In this document: positions 58,652 to 64,000 of the stretch, one piece after another
How positions within the stretch are numbered: position 1 is the stretch's first letter
Layout: the number at the start of each line of letters is the position of its first letter
DNA from: Triticum aestivum
Taxonomy: Eukaryota > Streptophyta > Magnoliopsida > Poales > Poaceae
DNA length: 64,000 nucleotides
Assembly (NCBI RefSeq): GCF_018294505.1
Contig: NC_057800.1
Span: 178,746,353 to 178,810,352, forward strand
Direction of reading: 5' to 3'
Made by a program: the position numbers and the translations under genes
Notes under the pieces: generated by a model
The model's database searches: none
What the model was told of the DNA's origin: nothing
The model's input: only the letters and a program-made list of their open reading frames with translations

Positions 58652-59871
58652 TATTCGAGTGAACTCTTTACGGATTGTAGAAGACAATTGTTATAGTCAG
58701 TCTATATTTTGATTTTGCCTAAAGGCTTTTGTTCCTCCTATGCGGCCGTTTGTATATGATCTGAAAGTTTTCCAGTCGTCGGCTTCAGCCCCCTCGTAGG
58801 AAGTACGGGGGTGTTCGAAAAAGCATCTGATCACTCTTGACCCAACGTCTTGGTCCGTGAAGGAGGTGTTAATGCGGCTAACCAGGCAACCAGAGTATAG
58901 GGCGTTAACACTTTCACTTAGCCATAGGAGTTTTATGGTGGGTCTGCGACATAGCCCCTGGTATGTATGCGGCTTATTCATGTGATGCGTTTACATATTT
59001 GACCGGAAATAGGTCCTTCGTGTGACACGGAGGGAATCACGAAAGATTCCCATAAGGCATAGAGTGGTTGACCAGCTCTCGCCGAATCATGACAGTCAGT
59101 TTTCGCTTTCTCTACTAAGGTGCTTAACCAGGTGAACCGGAAGCACAATCGCGGTAGTTCTCCCTTTACTACCCTAGCCGATAGAGCGGAACGTAGGATA
59201 GCAAGCGCAGGAGCCGGGAAACCCAACTATTGACCCAAGACATGATTCAGAGCTAATGCATATAAGGCCAAACTCGCGATGCCGAAGTACGCTATAGAGC
59301 TATTCGGACTTGTCGGCAACTCCTTTGTTCCCATACCGAGCCCCTGGCAAGTTATGCCGAGGTGTACATTTGAGACAACCGTGGGGGTAAAACTCGTTCC
59401 TTTTAGAAAAGAATGGATTATTTTTACTGGGATCTGAATGGTGTGCCAATTGTGTATATAGATAACAAAGGCGCAACCCTGGCTACTTGATATGCCAGGG
59501 GTCGAAGGCGGAGGAAAAAGGCACTATACAGGCTCGAAATACAGAGTGCGGTCTACAAAAAGTTATTTTGGACCTCTTGTCGCACGTCTGTGCCGCCTGT
59601 CCTCGGTGAAGGGACTCCTTGATGGAAATAGCCCTTAGATGAGTGTACGAACCCGAACTCCGGTAGACTCCGAGGACAGCCATTGAGCCACCTGTGGAGG
59701 GAAACAAGAAAAAAAGAAGAAAAAATAGTTAAAGAAGGGAAAGTTATGGGAGTACTTTCAGGTCCGTCTGTGTTGTGCTCCCTCCGGTGCCCAGGGTATT
59801 TCAAGTGCGTAGTTGTGTATGCACGATACAGATTTTCCAGGTATATGCGGCGGACGGCGGAAGCCGAACTG
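58652..59871. other. Gypsy-B region between antisense gene and gag
   Basis: No gene is supported on either strand. Short minus-strand ORFs (59483-59999) are not recognisable as protease or RT, which would be expected here in an autonomous element. Two convergent transcripts would end in this region. Confidence 0.55.
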
Positions 59872-62680
59872 CTAATCCTGTATGGGATTTGAACGGTCAT
59901 GTTGAATGGAGACCGGTGGCTTAATGGCCGACGTGGTATGCGGTGTAATGCCCCCACTGTGTAGTTCGGCTGAGATAGTCGTAGTGTGATCCTCTGCACA
60001 GAGAGAGCGCTCCAAGTGTTCCCCTATAGGGGATGGTGCCATGTGTACCATGTTCACTGTCTTTACTCCGGGGGGAAACTGCTTCTGATCCCCGGTGTTT
60101 TGTTGGCGAGTTTCATCGTCGTCGCCGTCGCCATGCGGCTTCTTCCCCTTGTATTCGGTGTTTAGCTTGCCGACCTGTTTGAAGGCCCAAGAACTTCTGT
60201 TAGTGTGGTTAGCTGGTTTATTGGGGTGGCCATGAATCTGGCAGGGCCTATCCAATATCTTATCCAAATTGGATAGTCCGTCTCTGTTTGCCTTGAATGG
60301 CTTCTTCTATTGACCGGGTTTGGGGCCGCTGAATCTGGCGTTGACCGATGTGCCGTGTGCTCCCTCATTACTATTGTCACGTTTCTGGTTATTGCGTGGT
60401 GGTTTCCCGTTGCCGTCTCGAACTTCGGAAGTGCCCGGGTCGCTGGCACTGTTGCTTCTACGAGCGAGCCAGCTGTCTTCTCCCACGCAAAAGCGGGTCA
60501 TCAGAGCGGTAAGGGCTGACATGGATTTTGGTTTTTCCTGACCGAGGTGGCGGGCGAGCCACTTGTCCCAGACACTATGTTTAAAGGCCGCTAGGGCTTC
60601 CGCGTCTGGACAGTCTATGATTTGGTTCTTTTTAACTAAGAACCTAGTCCAGAGCTTTCTGGCTGACTCTCTGGGCTGTTGGATGATGTGACTTAAGTCA
60701 TCGGCGTCTGGTGGCCGGACATATGTACCTTGGAAGTTGTCGTGGAAAGCATCTTCCAGATCCTCCCAGCCGCCGATAGAGTTTTCAGGCAGACTGTTTA
60801 ACCAGTACCTTGCTGGTCCTCTGAGTTTTGGTGGGAGGTATTTGATGGCATGAAGGTCGTCTCCGCGATCCATGTGACTATGGAGAATAAAATCCTCGAT
60901 CCATACCGCGGGATCGGTTGTTCCATCATATGATTCGATATTCACGGGTCTAAACCCCTCTAGGAATTCGTGCTTCATTACTTCGTCAGTGAAGCAGAGT
61001 GGGTGTGCGGCGCCTCTATATTGGGCCATGTCGAGACGTAGCTCAGATGGAGTCCGTCTGCAGTTTTTGGCCTGGGCATAACTAGACTTGTTCTGTCCGA
61101 ATAGGTAGCCGACGTCGCGTGTCGTGGCATGTCCTCGCGATCCGTAGATTGACCTGTTTTGTCATGCTCTAGCGTCCACGTTCTGCCAAGGGTTGTATGT
61201 ATGACCCCGAGATGTTTTGTCTCTGTTTTTCTTTGGGGTGAGGCGGCTATTGTTTGGCTTGAGCTGCCGCTTTATCCCGAATGCATGGTGGTCGGTTAGC
61301 CGCATTGTCCCGACTGCGTGGTACATGCTCTGGTGCTTCCTTATCAAACGGAGGTAGCAATCTGCGTAGCGGGTAACCCTTGGTTGTGTGCCTGGGGCCG
61401 TATTCTTCGGCCACTAGGATATCTGTCCATCTATCGTTGAGCTGGTCTTGGTGAGCTTGAAGCTGTTGCTGTTTCTTTTTCAGGCACCTTGCAGTGGCTA
61501 ATAGCCGACGTTTAAAGCGCTCCTGCTCAAGAGGTTCCTCAGGCATGATGAAATCGTCGTTGCCGAGGCTCTCCTCGTCCTCGGAGAGCGTAACATAATT
61601 ACTGTCCTCCGAGTCTTCGTGTATGGCCTGTTCATGCGGGCTATCGTGCCCATCTTCCAGTTCATCCTGTTCGGATGTTGCCCCAACAGGGGCTTCGTTG
61701 TCTTTGGCATCGTCCGGCGTGTTGTTTTCTCTCGTGCCGGTATTACTGTCTTTTGCACGACGTGACTTAGAGCGGCACCGCTGGCGACGGTGTCTGGGCT
61801 GTGTCTCTGGAGGCTTATCCTCAATTGGATCTTCTTTGACATCATCGTTAGTTTCTTTAGGTGTATCCACCGTGTATACGTCGTATGAAGAAGTGACCGT
61901 CCCACATCCAGTGAGTGGCGACTTTCGGCCCTGCTCTTCTTCGGCATCGTCATCTAAACCGTCGAAGTCTTCGGATCCATAATCGAGCATGTCGGTTAAG
62001 TCCTCGACAGTGGCTATGGAGTGGGTGGCGGGTGGGGAGCAAAATTCTCCATCGTCAGCCCCTAGTTCGAACCGGATATAGTTCGGTTGTGAGTCCTCCA
62101 CCAAGGACAGGTTCTTTAATGATTTTAGCATGTCGCCCAAAGGCGAGTGCTGGAAGATGTCTGCGGCGCTGAATTCAAAGATTGATAAACGATCAAGTTC
62201 AGCGTCCGCGGGCTCACATGGTTCGAAACTTACGGCCAAAAACGAGTTCGGAGTTCCGATGGCACGGGTATCGTGTGAGATCAAGTCTATGGGCGGCTCC
62301 AACGTCGTGGAATCTGTGGCCTCCTTGGTGGGGTCGATCCTCCCGTCCTTGGATGGTGCAGTCTGCTCTGGATCTAAGGATAGAACGGTTATGGGAGCTG
62401 TCTCCTGGATGCAGTCTGATGACAGATTTAGGTCATGTCCCTCGGGGTGACCCGGAGTGGTAGTCGCGGTTTCAAATCCAGCGAAGATCAAGTCTCCATG
62501 GATGTCCGCAATGTAGTTCAAGCTCCCAAATCTGACCTGATGGCCAGGGGTGTAGCTTTCGATCTGCTCTAGATGGCCAAGCGAGTTGGCCCGCAGAGCG
62601 AAGCCGCCGAACATGAAGATCTATCTGGGGAGGAAAACTCCCCCTTTGGCAGCATCGTCGTAGATGGTTGAAGGAGCCAT
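59872..62680 (-). pseudogene. Gypsy-B gag-type gene with long acidic N-terminal region
   Basis: On the minus strand, ATG at 62680 (MAPSTIYDDAAKGGVFLPR), TAG at 62623-62621 (fits CAG to TAG), then 455 open codons: a long acidic, Ser/Thr-rich part (FDGLDDDAEEEQ, EDKPPETQPRHRRQRCRSKS) ending near 61247. After a frame change and a stop near 61162, the capsid part starts at about 61029: AVWIEDFILHSHMDRGDDLH, LPPKLRGPARYWLNSLPE, WEDLEDAFHDNFQGTYVRP, TRFLVKKNQIIDCPD. A stop at 60309-60307 interrupts before the basic C-terminal part (CQIHGHPNKPANHTNRSSWA, then KQVGKLN), which has a Cys/His pattern but no classic CCHC knuckle. The protein would package RNA for reverse transcription. No protease follows, where related wheat elements I remember have one. 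Confidence 0.82.
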
Positions 62681-62727
62681 CAAACCTCTTGATGACGACA
62701 CAGTGGAACAATCAATGAAAGCACCAA

Positions 62728-63204
62728 TGTCGGTGTCAAAACCGGCGGATCTCGGGTAGGGGGTCCCGAACTATGCGTCTAAGGTCGATGGCAACAGGTG
62801 ACAGGGGACACAATGTTTTACCCAGGTTCGGGCCCTCTCTATGGAGCTAATACCCTACGTCCTACTTGATTGATCTTGATGAATATGAGTATTACAAGAG
62901 TTGATCTACCATGAGATCATAATGGCTAAACCCTAGAGGTCTAGCTTGTATGGCTATGATAATGTGTATGTCCTTCGAACTAAGTCCTCCAGTTTATATA
63001 GACACCGGGAGGATCGAGGGTTACACAAGGTCGGTTACAGAGAAAGGAATCTACATATTGGTCGCCAAGCTTGCCTTCCACGCCAAGGAGAGTCCCATCC
63101 GGACACGGGTGCAGTCTTCAGTCTTCGTATCTTCGCAGCCCATCAGTCCGGCCCATGGCTAACAGGCCGGGTGCCCGAGGACCCCTTAGTCCAGGACTCC
63201 CTCA
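62728..63204 (-). repeat. Gypsy-B 5' LTR
   Basis: TGTCGGTGTCAAAACC to GGACTCCCTCA on the plus strand, 477 bp, the same length as the other copy. TTTATATAG near 62994 gives a minus-strand TATA box. Just left of it, GAAAGCACCAA (62718-62727), read on the minus strand, is TTGGTGCTTTC, the primer-site position; the tRNA is not identified. Confidence 0.92.
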
Positions 63205-63471
63205 CCCCCTCTGGTACTTCTTTCGCCCAATATTTTGTATATATTCTGAAAATAATTCCCGTGGAGTTTCAGGACTTTTGGAGATGTGCAGAATAGGTCT
63301 CTAATATTTGCTCCTTTTCCAGCCTAGAATTCCAGCTGCTGGCATCCCCCCTCTTCATGTAAACCTTGTAAATAAGAGAGAAAAGACATAATTATTGTGA
63401 CACAATGTGCAATAACAGCCCATAATGCAATAAATGTCGATATAAAAGCATGATGCAAAATGGACGTATCA
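63205..63471 (-). repeat. Gypsy-A 5' LTR, outer part
   Basis: It begins with the second CCCCC copy and runs to ...GCAAAATGGACGTATCA at 63471. On the minus strand this is TGATACGTCCATTTTGC, the LTR start I associate with Fatima/Sabrina-type elements. It joins to 37825 once Gypsy-B is removed. Confidence 0.85.
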
Positions 63472-63908
63472 GACACATGTAGAGCATATTTATAATCACC
63501 CAGTTATGTTGTGACGTTTGATAGCACACAAGGTGTTCCTCTAGTATTTGGGAGTTGCATAATCTCATAGTCATAGGAACATGTATAATTCATGAAGAAA
63601 GCAATAGCAATAAACTAAATGATCATAGTGCTAAGCTTACGAATGGGTCTAGTCAATCACATCATTCTCTAATGATGTGATCGTGTTCATGAAATGACAA
63701 CACATGTCCATGGTTAGGAAACTTAACCATCTTTGATTAACGAGCTAGTCAAGTAGAGGCATACTAGGGACACTTGGTTTATCTATGTATTCACACATGT
63801 TCTAAGTTTCCGGTTAATACAATTCTAGCATGAATAATAAACAGTTATCATGATATAAGGAAATATAAATAACAACTTTATTATTGCCTCTAGGGCATAT
63901 TTCCTTCA
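63472..63908 (-). repeat. Copia-F 3' LTR, first 437 bp (Angela/BARE/WIS-like)
   Basis: On the minus strand it starts TGAAGGAAATATGCCCTAGA followed by GGCAATAATAAAG, the well-known start of Triticeae Angela/BARE/WIS LTRs. It is cut at 63472 by Gypsy-A; GACAC (63472-63476) is the likely 5-bp target copy. The rest of the LTR must lie beyond the left end of the window. Confidence 0.85.
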
Positions 63909-64000
63909 GTCTCCCACTTGCACTAGAGTTAATAATCTAGATTACATAGTAATGATTCAAACACCCATGGATTCTTGGTGTTGATCATGTTTTGCTCGGG
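63909..64000 (-). mobile_element. Copia-F internal region end with polypurine tract
   Basis: GTCTCCCACTTGCACTAG, read on the minus strand, is CTAGTGCAAGTGGGAGAC, the polypurine tract next to the 3' LTR. The preceding bases (minus strand) look like the last codons of Copia pol (AKHDQHQESMGVFES). Pol itself is beyond the window. Confidence 0.75.

Larger units (their letters stand above)
37826..63204 (-). mobile_element. Gypsy-B: non-autonomous gag-only LTR element with antisense gene
   Basis: Two 477-bp LTRs (37826-38302, 62728-63204) are flanked by CCCCC on both sides (37821-37825 and 63205-63209). Element sense is minus: 5' LTR on the right, gag at 62680-59872, then about 1.2 kb without ORFs, then a gene on the opposite strand, then the 3' LTR. 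I see no protease, RT, RNase H or integrase, so it needs proteins from relatives. Without Gypsy-C it would be about 8.5 kb. The LTRs differ at about 35 positions by eye (about 93% identity), so it is older than Gypsy-C. Tat-lineage elements are known to carry extra antisense ORFs; assignment to that lineage is inference. Confidence 0.88.

Noticed and set aside
58652..59871. Hidden protease or RT of Gypsy-B
   Set aside because: I looked at all frames for D-T/S-G-A and xxDD motifs and found none with proper context, so the element is called gag-only.

Overview
The window is a block of nested transposable elements from a large grass genome, most likely a Triticeae species (wheat, Aegilops or barley type). 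I base this on the LTR ends, the Gypsy, Copia and CACTA types and the depth of nesting. I recognise no ordinary single-copy host gene, rRNA, tRNA or CRISPR array. Family names are from memory, so superfamily calls are firmer than family calls.

Outermost is a Copia LTR on the minus strand (Copia-F, Angela/BARE/WIS-like, 63472-64000). Gypsy-A (minus strand, Athila-type, Fatima/Sabrina-like) is inserted in it; its LTR begins at 63471 and its far end lies left of the window. Gypsy-A is broken three times. CACTA-1 (only its right end, 549-1793) lies in its 3' untranslated region, and CACTA-1 is itself cut by an LTR element (1-548). CACTA-2 (5245-33422, 28.2 kb, CTA target duplication) splits its RNase H region. 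Gypsy-B (37826-63204, CCCCC target duplication) splits its 5' LTR. Gypsy-C (40957-57842, chromovirus) sits inside Gypsy-B.

CACTA-2 carries, left to right: short tandem repeats; a 3.8 kb array of roughly 600 bp units tipped with hairpins; a GRF-type zinc-finger gene with a membrane tail; a minus-strand TNP2-type transposase gene; about 10 kb of intergenic DNA with MITEs and a decayed gene encoding 31-residue repeats; a plus-strand second transposase gene (Ptta/En/Spm, TNPA-like position); and a GGCC-rich subterminal region. Every gene in it is broken, mostly by stops explained by C-to-T change.

Gypsy-B is non-autonomous. It has a broken gag on its sense strand, no visible protease, RT or integrase, and a multi-exon gene on the opposite strand with its own TATA box. 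That gene resembles the putative gypsy-type transposon protein family and is cut by Gypsy-C. Gypsy-C has a nearly complete gag-pol with a chromodomain but several lesions, an intact 257-codon ORF ahead of gag, and an unusual 5' end with one full and one partial LTR in tandem. LTR divergence (about 7% in Gypsy-B, under 1% in the matching parts of Gypsy-C) agrees with the nesting order.

No complete new system is visible. The best leads are the intact leader ORF of Gypsy-C, the antisense gene of Gypsy-B, the mosaic LTRs of Gypsy-C, and the cargo and hairpin-tipped array of CACTA-2. Sequence gaps (N) lie at 15833-16246 and 54194-54419.
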